Source: Candidatus Rokuibacteriota bacterium (GTDB taxonomy: Bacteria > Methylomirabilota > Methylomirabilia > Rokubacteriales > CSP1-6). From it: a stretch of 64,000 nucleotides of DNA. The DNA lies in NCBI GenBank assembly GCA_003220685.1, contig QHTE01000053.1:128893-192892 (forward strand). Reading direction: 5' to 3'. This document shows, piece by piece, positions 41,887 through 51,225 of the stretch (the stretch's first letter is position 1; the number at the start of each line of letters is the position of its first letter). Both the position numbers and the translations under genes were made by a program. The notes beneath the pieces were generated by a model. It did no database searches, was not told the origin of the DNA, and saw nothing but the letters and a program-made list of their open reading frames with translations.

Positions 41887-42882
41887 ATGGATTGCTGCGC
41901 TCACGAAGGACCCGGGGGCGGAGACGCGCGGTTCGACATCCACAAAGTCGCCGACGGCGTGTGGGCGGCCGTGGCGTCGCCCGCGTACAAGGTGAACTGC
42001 AACACCGTCATCATCGAGAGCTCCGACGGCGTCATGGTCGTCGACACGCACTCGAAGCCGTCGGCGGCCCGGGTGATCGTGGAGCGGCTGCGGGACATGA
42101 CGAAGAAGCCCGTCCGCTACGTGGTCAACACGCACTTCCACTGGGACCACTGGCACGGCAACGAGGTTTACCCGACGGCGTATCCCGACGCCGAGATCGT
42201 GAGCAATAGCATTACGCGCGAGGCCATGGTGAAGAAGGGGCTCAAGCGCATCCAGGACCACGTGCGCCAGGTGCCGAACGAGATCGCGAAGCTCAAAGCC
42301 GACATCCAGGCGGCGAGCCCTGCCCAGCGCGGCAAGCTCGAAGCCGACCTCAAGCTCGCCGCGTCGTACCTGGCCGAAGTGCGCACGCTCAAGCCGGCGC
42401 TGCCCACGATCGCCTTCGAGCAGACCATGAAGCTCTACCGGCGCGACCGCGAGATCCATCTGCTCCACCTCGGCCGCGCGCACACCGAGGGCGACGTGTT
42501 CGTCTATCTACCGAAGGAGAAGGTCGTGATCACCGGCGACGCGATGATCGGCTGGACGCCCTATATGGGTGACGGCTATCCCGAGGATTGGTGCGGCACG
42601 CTCGACCGCCTCGCGCAGCTCGACTTCACCCACATCATCATGGGGCACGGCGACGTGACGGGCCGCGAGTGGCTCAACACGTTCCGCAGCTATGTCCATG
42701 ACATGGTCGAGGCCGTCCGCCAGGAAGCCGCGACCGGCGCGACGCTCGACGAGGTCAAGCAGCGGGTCACCGCGAAGCTGGCGCCGTGCTACGAGAAGCC
42801 GTTCTCGACGTACGGCGAGTACCGGCCGTGGCGCACGGGCGTCGCCGCCAACGTCGAGCGCACGTTCTCGATGGTGAGCTAG
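41887..42882 (+). CDS. Metallo-beta-lactamase-fold hydrolase, cytosolic paralogue
   Basis: The 331-residue protein matches the 13244 protein along its length but has no export signal; it starts MDCCAHEGPGGGDARFD. It has VADGVWAAVASPAYKVNCNT, SSDGVMVVDTHSKPSA, HFHWDHWHGN at about 80-89, the charged helical insertion EIAKLKADIQAASPAQRGK, GRAHTEGDVFVYLPKEKVVI, and MGHGDV. The metal ligands are complete. AAGGAGAG precedes the ATG. Its stop overlaps the stop of the convergent GNAT gene in CTAG. Confidence 0.88.
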   Translation: MDCCAHEGPGGGDARFDIHKVADGVWAAVASPAYKVNCNTVIIESSDGVMVVDTHSKPSAARVIVERLRDMTKKPVRYVVNTHFHWDHWHGNEVYPTAYPDAEIVSNSITREAMVKKGLKRIQDHVRQVPNEIAKLKADIQAASPAQRGKLEADLKLAASYLAEVRTLKPALPTIAFEQTMKLYRRDREIHLLHLGRAHTEGDVFVYLPKEKVVITGDAMIGWTPYMGDGYPEDWCGTLDRLAQLDFTHIIMGHGDVTGREWLNTFRSYVHDMVEAVRQEAATGATLDEVKQRVTAKLAPCYEKPFSTYGEYRPWRTGVAANVERTFSMVS

Positions 42883-43307
42883 CCGGCGAGGCGCTTGCGG
42901 AAGAAGATCCTGACGTCTTTGTCGCCGGGCCAGCCGGGCAGCTCGCCGATCGCCTCGTAGCCGAGACGGCGGTAGAACGCCGGCGCCTGATAGCTGTGCG
43001 TGTCGAGGTGCATCTGATGGCAGCCGCGGCGTACTGCCTCGGCCTCGGCCGCGGCGATCAGGCGCGAGCCGAGCCCGTGCCCTCGAAGCGTGCTGTGGAC
43101 CCAGATCGCCTGCACGAACCCCGTGCCGCCCCAGGTCCACCCGTGCAGGCCCGCAACGATCGTTCCCTCGTCGTCGCGCACGAAAATGGCGAGCGAGCGC
43201 CCGTCGTCGACACCGGTCGCCGCGGCGTTGAACTCGTAGAGCCGGTCGTCGAGGACCGCGACGTCCCCGCGGCCCGGCTCATCCTCGATCCGGATCTCTT
43301 CGGCCAT
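42879..43307 (-). CDS. GNAT-family N-acetyltransferase
   Basis: The 142-residue protein has the acetyl-CoA pyrophosphate loop in VHSTLRGHGLGSRLIAAAEA (motif A) and the C-terminal LDTHSYQAPAFYRRLGYEAI (motif B). The start ATG at 43307 gives MAEEIRIEDEPG. It follows the AOR gene after 19 bp on the same strand and may be co-transcribed. Substrate unknown. Confidence 0.85.
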   Translation of the reverse strand: MAEEIRIEDEPGRGDVAVLDDRLYEFNAAATGVDDGRSLAIFVRDDEGTIVAGLHGWTWGGTGFVQAIWVHSTLRGHGLGSRLIAAAEAEAVRRGCHQMHLDTHSYQAPAFYRRLGYEAIGELPGWPGDKDVRIFFRKRLAG

Positions 43308-43326
43308 CCGCAGCGCCGCTTCGTTG

Positions 43327-45144
43327 CTACCCCGCGTGGACCGCGTCGGCATCGAGCTCGAGCTCGCGGATCGTCTCCGCCGTCGGCACGCCGGTCGCCG
43401 GGTCCCAGCCCTGCTCGACGTAGTAGTCGGTGACGATCTTTTCCTGCTGCTCGCGGGTGAGGCCCGCGTGCTTGGGCAGGGGGGCGCTGAAGCGCGCCGG
43501 CAGCCGATCGTCGGCGCGGGTCATCCCTTCGCGCAGGTTGAACAGGCGCGCGAGCGTGAGGCCGCGATGCGCCGTCGTCACCATCTCCTCGGGCGTGATG
43601 TCCCAGCCGGTGACCGTCTTCAAGATCTGCAGCGACTGATCGTCCTCGTACGCGAGGAAGTGGCAGAGCCCGATCTGATTGCGCAGGCCGTTACGGTTGC
43701 TGGTCTGGCGCATGTGGTCGCCGCCGGTCGGCGCAAGCAGATACGACGCGCGCATGACCGGCATGTGACGCGGGTCGTGCATCGCCATCTCCATGCCCTT
43801 CACCGTCGTCAGGAACGCATCGGAGCCGCGGCCGAGCCGCTGCGCCGCGCGCTGCGAGCCCTCGGCGAGCAGATCGCCGATGCCCCGGCGGTACGCGATC
43901 ATCTCGACCAGCTTGATGACGCCGTCGGCGTCGTGGAAGCGCAGCGGGACGCCGCCGGTGTCGTCGAGCGTGAGGATGCCCTTCTCGAAGCACTCCATCG
44001 CCCACGCGAGGGTGCAGCCGAGCGAGACCGTGTCCATCGCCAGGTAGTTGCACATTTCATTGGATTTGCAGATGGCGATCAGGTCGTCGAGACCAAGGTT
44101 GACGCCGAGGGCCGCGAGCGACTCGTATTCCGGCCCGCCGTAGCGGGGGTCGACCCGATAGCGCCCCATGGGATCGACTGCCACGCGCGCGCGGCCCTTG
44201 TAGACCTTTTCGGCCGCCGCGCGCGCCGCCTCTTCCTTTTCCTCGATGTGCACGACCTTCTTGCAGCGCACGGAGCACGCGAAGCAGGCGCCCATCTTGA
44301 CGCGTACCTGATCGCGCACGGCGATCGCGTCCACCTTGGCGACGGTGTCGGCGGCGCCGAGACGATAGTTGAGCACGGGCATCCCGCCCTCGAGACTCTT
44401 GCCCTGCATCGCGGCGCCGGTCCCGAACTCGTGAAACGCCCGGTGCTTCTCGTCCATGGTGCCCGAGACCCACTTGGCGATCGCCAGGAGCCCGGGCTGA
44501 TCGGCGACCTTCACGGGGGTCTTGCCGCGGACGGCGATGGCCTTGAGGCGCTTCGAGCCCATCACGGCGCCCATGCCGGTGCGGCCTGCCACCTCGTTCA
44601 GCTCGTTGGCGATGCACGCGAAGCGCACGAGGTTCTCGCCGGCCGGGCCGATCTGGGCGATGCGGACGAGCGGGTCGCCCAGCTCGGCCACGATCGCGTC
44701 CTCGACCTCGCCGGTGATCTTGCCCCAGAGATGCGAGGCGTCGCGGAGCTCGACCGCGCCCTGGTTGATCCAGAGGTAGACCGGGGTGGGGGAGACCCTG
44801 TGGAAGACGATCGCGTCCCAGCCGGCGCGCTTGAGCTCGGCGCCCCAGTACCCGCCCGACTCCGACTCGCCGAAGCCGCCGGTGAGCGGCGACTTGGCGC
44901 CCACGCTGTGGCGCCCCGCGCCGGGCACCGGCGCGCCGGTGAGCACGCCCGGCGCGATCACGAGGATGTTGTCGGGGCCCAGCGGATCCGCGCCCTTCGG
45001 CACGTACTTGAGCAGATAGTGCGCGATGAGCCCGCGGCCCCCGGCGTAGCGGCGGAAGAAGGCGTCGCCCGGCTCCTCGATCCAGGTGGTGCGGTCGGAG
45101 AGGTTGACGTGCAGAATCTTGTTCCAGTAGCCGTAGCGATCCAT
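43327..45144 (-). CDS. Aldehyde:ferredoxin oxidoreductase family tungsten/molybdenum enzyme
   Basis: The 605-residue protein begins YGYWNKILHVNLSDRTTWIE, as usual for AOR enzymes. The N-terminal domain has GGRGLIAHYLLKYVP and SPLTGGFGESESGGYWGAEL, which bind the two pyranopterins. A 4Fe-4S cluster is supplied by CFACSVRC at about 288-295 plus the late cysteine in IGLCHF. ELNEVAGRTGMGAVMGSKRL is the pterin-contact loop. It would oxidise aldehydes or related carbonyls using ferredoxin. The MoaD/ThiS-like gene directly precedes it with TGATG overlap. Confidence 0.92.
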   Translation of the reverse strand: MDRYGYWNKILHVNLSDRTTWIEEPGDAFFRRYAGGRGLIAHYLLKYVPKGADPLGPDNILVIAPGVLTGAPVPGAGRHSVGAKSPLTGGFGESESGGYWGAELKRAGWDAIVFHRVSPTPVYLWINQGAVELRDASHLWGKITGEVEDAIVAELGDPLVRIAQIGPAGENLVRFACIANELNEVAGRTGMGAVMGSKRLKAIAVRGKTPVKVADQPGLLAIAKWVSGTMDEKHRAFHEFGTGAAMQGKSLEGGMPVLNYRLGAADTVAKVDAIAVRDQVRVKMGACFACSVRCKKVVHIEEKEEAARAAAEKVYKGRARVAVDPMGRYRVDPRYGGPEYESLAALGVNLGLDDLIAICKSNEMCNYLAMDTVSLGCTLAWAMECFEKGILTLDDTGGVPLRFHDADGVIKLVEMIAYRRGIGDLLAEGSQRAAQRLGRGSDAFLTTVKGMEMAMHDPRHMPVMRASYLLAPTGGDHMRQTSNRNGLRNQIGLCHFLAYEDDQSLQILKTVTGWDITPEEMVTTAHRGLTLARLFNLREGMTRADDRLPARFSAPLPKHAGLTREQQEKIVTDYYVEQGWDPATGVPTAETIRELELDADAVHAG

Positions 45145-45425
45145 CAGGCTCCCCCTTTGATCGACGTGGTCGCCTCGCCTTCGGCAGCGGCTCCCCCCTC
45201 CATCGGGCTAAGCAGCATCACGTCGGCGCCGTCGTGAAGCGAGGTCTCCCGCGCGGCCTGCTCGCCGTTGACCGCGATGGTCACGTCGGCATCCTGCGCG
45301 ACGCCGATGACCGTGAGGAGGTCGTCGACGGTGGCCTGCTCGCGTAAGGTGTAGCGCTGCGGCCCGTCGACGCCGCGCGGTAAGAATCGGCGGAGATCCG
45401 CGAAGAAGGTCACCGTCACGGTCAT
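45144..45425 (-). CDS. MoaD/ThiS-family sulfur-carrier-like protein
   Basis: The 93-residue protein has the ubiquitin-like fold pattern MTVTVTFFADLRRFLPRG, DDLLTVIGVAQDADVTIAVN, and GADVMLLSPMEGG. In MoaD the C-terminal Gly-Gly is the thiocarboxylate site. Here GG (about 77-78) is followed by 15 more residues and a second GGA end, so either a tail is removed or the second Gly-Gly is used. Operon coupling to AOR suggests pterin-cofactor supply. The start is ATG at 45425. Confidence 0.8.
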   Translation of the reverse strand: MTVTVTFFADLRRFLPRGVDGPQRYTLREQATVDDLLTVIGVAQDADVTIAVNGEQAARETSLHDGADVMLLSPMEGGAAAEGEATTSIKGGA

Positions 45426-45440
45426 GACAATCGGCTGGAG

Positions 45441-45446
45441 TATACT
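45441..45446 (+). promoter_or_regulatory. -10 box of the luciferase-like gene
   Basis: TATACT lies 48 bp before the ATG. No convincing -35 box is present. AAGGAGA at about 45480 is the ribosome site. Confidence 0.4.
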
Positions 45447-45494
45447 GCGCGACGTTGCTTGTGACGGCCCGAAGTTTCGTAAGGAGATTACCCG

Positions 45495-46271
45495 ATGGGA
45501 CTTGGTTTCGCGGTGTTCGCCGGCACGTCCCCCGAGGTTATCCGCGCCTCCGCGAAGGAAGCCGAGCGCCTCGGCTACAGCTCGTTCTGGGTCAATCACC
45601 CCGGGGCCACCGACGGGCTCGCGGCGCTCGCCATCGCGGCGCGCGAGACACAGCGGATCGAGCTCGGGATCGGCGTGATCCCGCTCCACACGCGCGGGCC
45701 GGAGAGCATCGTCCAGGGTGTGAAGAGCACCGGTCTGCCGCTCGATAGGCTGCTCCTCGGCATCGGCAGCCCGAACCCGGAGGCGCTCAAGCGCGTGCGC
45801 ACCGGCATCGGCGAGCTGCGACGTCAACTGTCGACCCGGCTCATCGTCGCCGCGCTCGGGCCGCAGATGTGCCGCCTCGCCGGCGAGATCGCCGACGGCG
45901 TGCTCTTCAACTGGCTGACGCCGGAGTACGCGCGCGAGTCCGCCGAGCGGGTGCGTGAGGGCGCGCTCCGGGGCAAGCGGCCGGCTCCGAGACTCTGCGC
46001 GTACGTGCGCGTGGCGCTCGGGCCCGGCGCCAGCGACCGGCTGGAGGAAGAGGGCAAGCGCTATGCGGGCGTGCCGGCTTACGGCGCCAACTTCACGCGC
46101 ATGGGCCTCAAGCCGGTGGAGACGGCGATCGCCGCCGAGAATCCGGCCGCCGTCAAGCGCGGCCTCGCGAAGTGGCAGGGCGCGGTGGACGACGTCGTGA
46201 TCCGCGCGATCACCGCGAAGGATACCGTCGAGGACCATCTGGCGCTCGTTCGCGCGGCCGCGCCGGCGTAG
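45495..46271 (+). CDS. Luciferase-like (LLM) flavin oxidoreductase
   Basis: The 258-residue protein starts MGLGFAVFAGTSPEVIRASA and has the barrel parts AERLGYSSFWVNHPGATDGL, RIELGIGVIPLHTRGPESIV, LLLGIGSPN and LIVAALGPQMCRLAGEIADG. Such enzymes use FMN or F420; the cofactor is not decided by this sequence. It is short for the family, but no break is visible. The gene diverges from the MoaD/AOR genes. Confidence 0.85.
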   Translation: MGLGFAVFAGTSPEVIRASAKEAERLGYSSFWVNHPGATDGLAALAIAARETQRIELGIGVIPLHTRGPESIVQGVKSTGLPLDRLLLGIGSPNPEALKRVRTGIGELRRQLSTRLIVAALGPQMCRLAGEIADGVLFNWLTPEYARESAERVREGALRGKRPAPRLCAYVRVALGPGASDRLEEEGKRYAGVPAYGANFTRMGLKPVETAIAAENPAAVKRGLAKWQGAVDDVVIRAITAKDTVEDHLALVRAAAPA

Positions 46272-46281
46272 CCGGACGCGC

Positions 46282-46509
46282 TCACAGGGACGGCACGAAC
46301 GAAAGCACGATCAGCGTCACGGCGACGATGAGGAACAGCAGTGGCACGGACCACGCGCAGAGAAAAACGTCTCTCGTGACCAGTCCCCCGATCAAGAGAA
46401 GATAGGCCGGCGAGAACCAAGCCGGCAAGACGTATTCAAGAGACAGCAACTCCCACACGTGGTACGAGAGCCGTAGACCGTGCCCATCTCCCCACGCCTT
46501 TCGCGCCAA
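46282..46509 (-). CDS. Small membrane protein of unknown function
   Basis: The 75-residue frame has two hydrophobic stretches: LPAWFSPAYLLLIGGL (about 28-43) and WSVPLLFLIVAVTLIVLSFV (about 53-72). No family recognised. It is the only frame with coding character between the luciferase-like gene and the enolase-superfamily gene; 46510-46655 holds nothing recognised. Confidence 0.45.
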   Translation of the reverse strand: MARKAWGDGHGLRLSYHVWELLSLEYVLPAWFSPAYLLLIGGLVTRDVFLCAWSVPLLFLIVAVTLIVLSFVPSL

Positions 46510-46655
46510 GGCCGTCTCGGACGGCCGGCCATCGGGCAGCCGGCAGGGGCCGTCTCGATAAGGAGCGGGAATAGAAGAGCACCAGCCACGGAACGAAGCT
46601 CAGGAAGCGATCAGCAGTCTTCGAAGATCTCTTCTGGCGATCGCGTCCATCGCGA

Positions 46656-47765
46656 TCAGTCGGCGCGATATCTTCGGACCATCGTTTCGTCGAGGACCAG
46701 CCCGAAGCCCGGCCCCTGCGCGACCTCCATCATGCCGTCCTTGATGGGCGGCCGGTTCGCCCACATGGTCTGCCAGACGGGATCGCGCTCGGGATCGGCG
46801 AAGCACTCGGCGTAGGTGCCGTGGGGCACCGCGGCGAGCAGGTGCTGCGAGATCTGCGACTCTTCGTGGTGCGCCATCGAGAGACCGGCGATGGCGCAGA
46901 GCGCGGCGGCGCGCCGCCACTCGGTGACGCCGCCGCACTCCGAGGCGTCGACGTTGACCAGATCGACTGCGCCCGCGTCGATCAAGCGCCGGACGCCATG
47001 GCTCGTGATCTCGGACTGACCGGCGGTGACCGGGATGCGCGTCGCTTGGCGCACGTGCTCCATCAGCGCCGCGTCGTCGTACCAGTGGCACGGCTCCTCG
47101 AACCAGCGGATGTCGAGCGGCTCGACGAGCCGCGAGAAGCGGATGGCGTCGTCGACCGACCAGCCGCGGTTCGCGTCGACGGCCAGGATGAAGTCGGAAC
47201 CCGCGGCCTTGCGCGCGGCCTCGACGCGCCTGGCATCCTCCTCGGGCGCAAGCCCGCCGACCTTGAACTTGCACCCGGCCATGCCGGCCCGGCGATAGGC
47301 TTCCATCTCGCGCCCGATGTCGGCGAGCGTCTTGCCTTCCATGTAGTAGCCGCCGATCGAGATGATCGGCAGCCGCGAGCGGTAGCCGCCCAGCAGCACG
47401 CACACGCTCTTGCCCAGCGCCTTGCCGACCAGATCCCAGAGCGCGCAGTCGACGCAGGCGATCGCCTCGAGCAGCACCTTGCGGTCGCGGCTCAGGTGGC
47501 TGGTGGCGAACAACCGCTCCCAGACGCGCTCGCCCTCGAAGATGCTCATGCCGCGGACGAGGGGAGCGAGCATCTCGCGAATCAGCCGGACGACCTCGCG
47601 CCCGTGCTCGCGGTTGTCGCCGTTGTAGACCTCACTGACGAGGCCGTCGGCCGTGCGCATGCGCGTGACGACCGTGCAGCGGGTGAGGACGGTATAGGTG
47701 CTCCCGCCGAAGTTCTTCTTGAGCGGGATCTCGATCGGGATCGCCTCGATGCTCTCGATTCGCAT
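46656..47765 (-). CDS. Enolase-superfamily protein (mandelate racemase/muconate cycloisomerase type)
   Basis: The 369-residue protein has the N-terminal capping domain (RIESIEAIPIEIPLKKNFGG) and the barrel with CKFKVGG (base Lys), ILAVDANRGWS (metal Asp), RWFEEPCHWYDD (metal Glu), PVTAGQSEI (metal Glu), and the HHEES segment late. It abstracts a proton from a carboxylate substrate in a Mg-dependent reaction. Subgroup and substrate unclear. It follows the luciferase-like gene at 47781 by 15 bp on the same strand. Confidence 0.88.
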   Translation of the reverse strand: MRIESIEAIPIEIPLKKNFGGSTYTVLTRCTVVTRMRTADGLVSEVYNGDNREHGREVVRLIREMLAPLVRGMSIFEGERVWERLFATSHLSRDRKVLLEAIACVDCALWDLVGKALGKSVCVLLGGYRSRLPIISIGGYYMEGKTLADIGREMEAYRRAGMAGCKFKVGGLAPEEDARRVEAARKAAGSDFILAVDANRGWSVDDAIRFSRLVEPLDIRWFEEPCHWYDDAALMEHVRQATRIPVTAGQSEITSHGVRRLIDAGAVDLVNVDASECGGVTEWRRAAALCAIAGLSMAHHEESQISQHLLAAVPHGTYAECFADPERDPVWQTMWANRPPIKDGMMEVAQGPGFGLVLDETMVRRYRAD

Positions 47766-47780
47766 GGCCGCTCGCCGGCG

Positions 47781-48662
47781 CTAGACGGCCGGCCGAACCT
47801 CCTTCGTCAAGCGCTCCATTGCGCGCGTCATGCCGGAGACGTCGCCCCGCGGCAGATCGAACGTCATCCACTGGCCCCCCAGCGAGCGCACGCGACGGAT
47901 GTCGCCGGCTACCTCGTCGACCGAGCCCTCGAAGGCGCTCCGGCCGCCGCCCTTGGCGCGGTCGGCGAGCGCCAGCATGTTTCTGGGCGCGAAGCCGACG
48001 GACCGGCCGGCCTTGCCGGCCAGCTCGCGGATCGTCGCGATCCCTTTCTCGATGTCGGCGAGGCTCAGGGCGAGCGGATGCCAGGCATCGCCGAGCAGCG
48101 CGACGCGTCGCAGCGCCGGTGCCGAGATCGCGCCGGGCAGCCCACCGACCCAGATCGGCGGGTGGGGCGCCTGGGCGGGGCGCGGCGCAAACGTGGCGCC
48201 CGAGAAGGTCAGGTACTTGCCGGCGAAGCTCGGCTGATCGGAGCTCCAGGCGGCCTTGATCACGCGCAGATACTCGTCGGTCTGTGCGCCGCGCTGGCGG
48301 AACGGCAGCCCGAGGTTCTTGAACTCTTCCTCGTCCCAGCCGACCCCGATGCCGAAGATGAAGCGGCCGCCCGAGGCCTGGTCGACGGTCGCCGCGGCCT
48401 TCGCGGTCACGAGTGGGTTGCGGTAGGGCAGCACGATGACGCTCGCGCCAACGTGGATCCGCCGCGTCCGGCCCGCGATGAAGGCCAGGAGCGAGAACGG
48501 ATCGGGCCAGTTCGGGCCGTAGTGCTGGGTGGTCGCCGGCGGCGCCAGGATGTGATCGGGCACGAACACGCCGTCCAGTCCGAGGTCTTCGGCTCTCAGC
48601 GCCAGGTTCTCTGCATCGCGCACCGACAGTTGCCAGATCGGGAGGATCACGCCGTATTTCAT
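47781..48662 (-). CDS. Luciferase-like (LLM) F420/FMN-dependent oxidoreductase
   Basis: The 293-residue protein begins MKYGVILPIWQLSVRDAENL and has LGLDGVFVPDHILAPP, RTRRIHVGASVIVLPYRNPL, DQASGGRFIFGIGVGWDEEE and PPIWVGGLPGAISAPALRRV. This combination is typical of the F420-type group with the TIGR03619-like architecture. Co-transcribed with the enolase-superfamily gene. Substrate unknown. Confidence 0.88.
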   Translation of the reverse strand: MKYGVILPIWQLSVRDAENLALRAEDLGLDGVFVPDHILAPPATTQHYGPNWPDPFSLLAFIAGRTRRIHVGASVIVLPYRNPLVTAKAAATVDQASGGRFIFGIGVGWDEEEFKNLGLPFRQRGAQTDEYLRVIKAAWSSDQPSFAGKYLTFSGATFAPRPAQAPHPPIWVGGLPGAISAPALRRVALLGDAWHPLALSLADIEKGIATIRELAGKAGRSVGFAPRNMLALADRAKGGGRSAFEGSVDEVAGDIRRVRSLGGQWMTFDLPRGDVSGMTRAMERLTKEVRPAV

Positions 48663-48760
48663 CCCAGCCTCCTTGTTCGCGATGACCTGATCCGCGCCGC
48701 CCGGCGCTACTGTCCCATGCGGCGCGCGGGGATGGCAACCTCGCGCGACTGCGGGCGTGC

Positions 48761-48766
48761 TAGGCT
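48761..48766 (+). promoter_or_regulatory. Extended -10 promoter upstream of the D-2-hydroxyacid dehydrogenase
   Basis: GTGCTAGGCT contains a TGn element directly before TAGGCT (48761-48766). A 5' leader of about 110 nt would include the short frame at 48792. Confidence 0.35.
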
Positions 48767-48791
48767 CTCGGGTCGTCAGGCGGGAGGTCTC

Positions 48792-48884
48792 TTGACCAAG
48801 TCACTGGTCACCAGTCTCGTGCCCGTGGGCAATGGTGAGCGTCTCGCCGTGAAAGCCGATCAAGGATGGAGCGATCCGACATGA
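48792..48884 (+). CDS. Possible 30-residue leader peptide coupled to the dehydrogenase gene
   Basis: A TTG start lies 4 nt after GGGAGGTC. The frame [20 protein letters not shown] ends TGA overlapping the ATG of the next gene as ATGA. It is either a coupling leader or the remnant of a lost gene; no family is recognised. Confidence 0.35.
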   Translation: MTKSLVTSLVPVGNGERLAVKADQGWSDPT

Positions 48885-49858
48885 ACATCACGATCCTCGA
48901 CGACTACCAGGACATGATTCGCACGCTCGCCTGCTATCCGAAGATCGCCGGGCACACGGTGACGATCTGGAGCGATCACACCAAGGACGTCGACACGCTC
49001 GCGGGCCGGCTCAAGGACACGGAGGCGCTGGTGCTGATCCGCGAGCGCACGCCTATCCGCGCCCCGCTCCTCGAGCGCCTGGACAAGCTCCGGCTCATCA
49101 GCCAGGCCGGCGTCTTCCCTCACATCGACGTCGAGGCATGCACGCGGCACGGCGTCCTCGTGTGCTCGCAGACCGGCCCCGGCCGGCCGTCCTACGCGAC
49201 CGCCGAGCTCACGTGGGGGCTCGTCATCGCGGCCTTCAGGCGCATTCCGCAAGAGATGAACGCGCTCAGGGCCGGCAAGTGGCAGGCCTACCCGATCGGG
49301 ATCGGGCTGCGCGGCAAGACGCTCGGCATCTACGGCTACGGCAAGATCGGCGCCGTCGTCGCCGGCTACGGCCGGGCCTTCGGCATGAACGTGCTCGCGT
49401 GGGGCCGCGAGCACTCGGTCACCCAGGCGCGCGCCGACGGATTCACGGTGGCCGCGAGCAAGGAGGCGCTGTTCGCCGAGTCGGATGTGCTATCGCTGCA
49501 CCTCAGACTGATCGACGCCACGCGCGGTATCGTCACCGCCGCCGACCTGGCGCGCATGAAGCCGACCGCGCTCATCGTCAACACGAGCCGCGCCGGGCTG
49601 ATCGCCCCCGGCGCGCTCGAGGCGGCGGTGCGCGCCGGGCGGCCCGGCATGGCGGCCGTCGACGTCTACGAGGAGGAGCCGGTCCTCGGCAGAACGCATC
49701 CGCTCCTGTCGATGGACAAAGTCATCTGCGTCCCGCACCTCGGCTACGTGGAGCGCGACGGGCTCGAGCACATGCTGTCCGGCATCTTCGAGCAGATCCT
49801 GGCGTTCGCGAACGGCAAGCCGATCAACGTCCAGAACCCCGACGCGCTAAGACGCTGA
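48881..49858 (+). CDS. D-2-hydroxyacid dehydrogenase family protein
   Basis: The 325-residue NAD-dependent enzyme starts [20 protein letters not shown]. It has the coenzyme loop GYGKIG at about 150-155, the substrate-binding Arg in [20 protein letters not shown], the catalytic Glu region [11 protein letters not shown] and the catalytic His in [11 protein letters not shown]. The product reduces 2-oxoacids or oxidises D-2-hydroxyacids. ATG at 48881 is preferred over the in-frame ATG at 48866. Its 3' end overlaps the convergent Ldh-type gene by 12 bp. Confidence 0.9.
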   Translation: MNITILDDYQDMIRTLACYPKIAGHTVTIWSDHTKDVDTLAGRLKDTEALVLIRERTPIRAPLLERLDKLRLISQAGVFPHIDVEACTRHGVLVCSQTGPGRPSYATAELTWGLVIAAFRRIPQEMNALRAGKWQAYPIGIGLRGKTLGIYGYGKIGAVVAGYGRAFGMNVLAWGREHSVTQARADGFTVAASKEALFAESDVLSLHLRLIDATRGIVTAADLARMKPTALIVNTSRAGLIAPGALEAAVRAGRPGMAAVDVYEEEPVLGRTHPLLSMDKVICVPHLGYVERDGLEHMLSGIFEQILAFANGKPINVQNPDALRR

Positions 49859-50920
49859 CGGGAACAGCGCGAGGCCGAAGCGGGCGGCCACGCCGCCGAG
49901 CTCGTCGACGATCGCGCGCGGTAGCGGGACGCCGTCGCGAGAGCGAGCGGCCAGCGCGCGAGCGCCGCGCTCGCCGGGCATGAGGACCTCGACCACGCCG
50001 GGGGCCCGAGGTAGGGCTTTCAGCGCCGCGATCACGCGGTCGACCTCGGAGCGAAACAGGTCGGGATCGCCGAAGCGCCGCAAGTCGATCGCGAGGACCA
50101 GGCCGTTCTGCCGGTGGCGGTGGCCGTCCGCGGCGCCCTCGAGCGCCCCGGCGATGATCGGGTTCGACACGAGAAGGCTCGTGATCAGCTCGATCAGCAG
50201 CGAGAGCCCGGAGCCCTTGGGGCCGCCGAGCGGCAAGGGGATCAGCGCGGCCTGAGGATCGGTGGTCGGATTGCCGTCCCGGTCCAGCGCCCATCCTGCC
50301 GGGATCGTCTGATTCGTCTTTCTCGCCTGTACCAGCTTGCCCCGGGCGACGACGCCGGTCGCCATGTCGAGCACGACCGGGCCGCGTGCGCCGCCGGGCA
50401 CGGCGATCGAGACGGGGTTCGTCGACACGCCGGCGGCGCGCGTGCCGTGATAGGCCATGAACGGCCCCGACGCGGCCAGCGCGAGCCCCGCCATCCCTTC
50501 GTGCGCGGCCGTGAGCGTGTAGTAGCCGAGCGCGGCGGTGTGCGTCGTCGCCCGCACCAGGCCGAGGCCGACCCCCGCGTCGCGGGCCAGGCGCACGGCG
50601 GCGCTCGTCGCGGTGGTCATGGCGAGCGGGCCGGCGGCGCGATCGGCGTCGACGAGGACCGCGGCCGCGGTCTCCGTGCGGATCTTGATGGACGGCCTGA
50701 GGTTGAGATCGCCGTCGTCGATCAGCCGCAGGTACATTGGAATCCGCGACACGCCGTGCGTGTCGATACCCCGGAGATCGGCCCACACCAGCACGTCCGC
50801 CACGATCGCGGCGTCGCCCTCCGGCATCCCGGCCCGCACGAACACGTCGCGGGTGAAGCGGCGAAGCGCGTCGGCCGTGACGGTCACGGCCGGCGGCGCC
50901 GCGCGAGGCGGCTCGCTCAT
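49847..50920 (-). CDS. Ldh/MdhE-family (malate/L-lactate dehydrogenase type) oxidoreductase
   Basis: The 357-residue protein belongs to the Ldh_2 family (ylbC/ylbB type). Family parts are [38 protein letters not shown] with the active His, [32 protein letters not shown] and [20 protein letters not shown]. It uses NAD(P) with 2-oxoacids. Its start overlaps the hydrolase remnant stop (ATGA), so they are translationally coupled. Confidence 0.9.
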   Translation of the reverse strand: MSEPPRAAPPAVTVTADALRRFTRDVFVRAGMPEGDAAIVADVLVWADLRGIDTHGVSRIPMYLRLIDDGDLNLRPSIKIRTETAAAVLVDADRAAGPLAMTTATSAAVRLARDAGVGLGLVRATTHTAALGYYTLTAAHEGMAGLALAASGPFMAYHGTRAAGVSTNPVSIAVPGGARGPVVLDMATGVVARGKLVQARKTNQTIPAGWALDRDGNPTTDPQAALIPLPLGGPKGSGLSLLIELITSLLVSNPIIAGALEGAADGHRHRQNGLVLAIDLRRFGDPDLFRSEVDRVIAALKALPRAPGVVEVLMPGERGARALAARSRDGVPLPRAIVDELGGVAARFGLALFPSAS

Positions 50921-51225
50921 CGCGAGTGGGGAGACACCGGGAAGTACTTGTCGAGCCAGTTGCGCAGGAGCGTGACGACGAGCGTGTTGCCCTCCGCGAG
51001 CACGAAGTGGTCGACGCCGGCGACCAGATGGAGATCCGTCGGCTGCCCGGCGTGTCGGAAGAGGTCGATCGACTGCTCGGTCGGCGTCACGGAGTCGTTC
51101 GCCGGATGGAGCAGCATGAGCGGCCGCGGCGAGATCTTGCCGACCACGTCGTTGGCCCGGAAGGCGTACATGCTCTCGACCACCTCGAACGGGAACTCCA
51201 TGATCCGGGCCTTCACGCGGCTCAT
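50917..51225 (-). pseudogene. Alpha/beta hydrolase, C-terminal fragment
   Basis: The 102-residue frame begins with FPFEVVESMYAFRANDVVGK and has ISPRPLMLLHPANDSVTPTE (acid Asp) and LHLVAGVDHFVLAEGN (catalytic His). The first 150-200 residues with the nucleophile elbow are missing. The frame stops 26 bp from the divergent molybdoenzyme gene, so a deletion probably removed its 5' part and the old promoter region. Confidence 0.75.

Noticed and set aside
43324..45237. A 637-codon plus-strand open frame
   Set aside because: It is the complement of the AOR gene and shows no domain.
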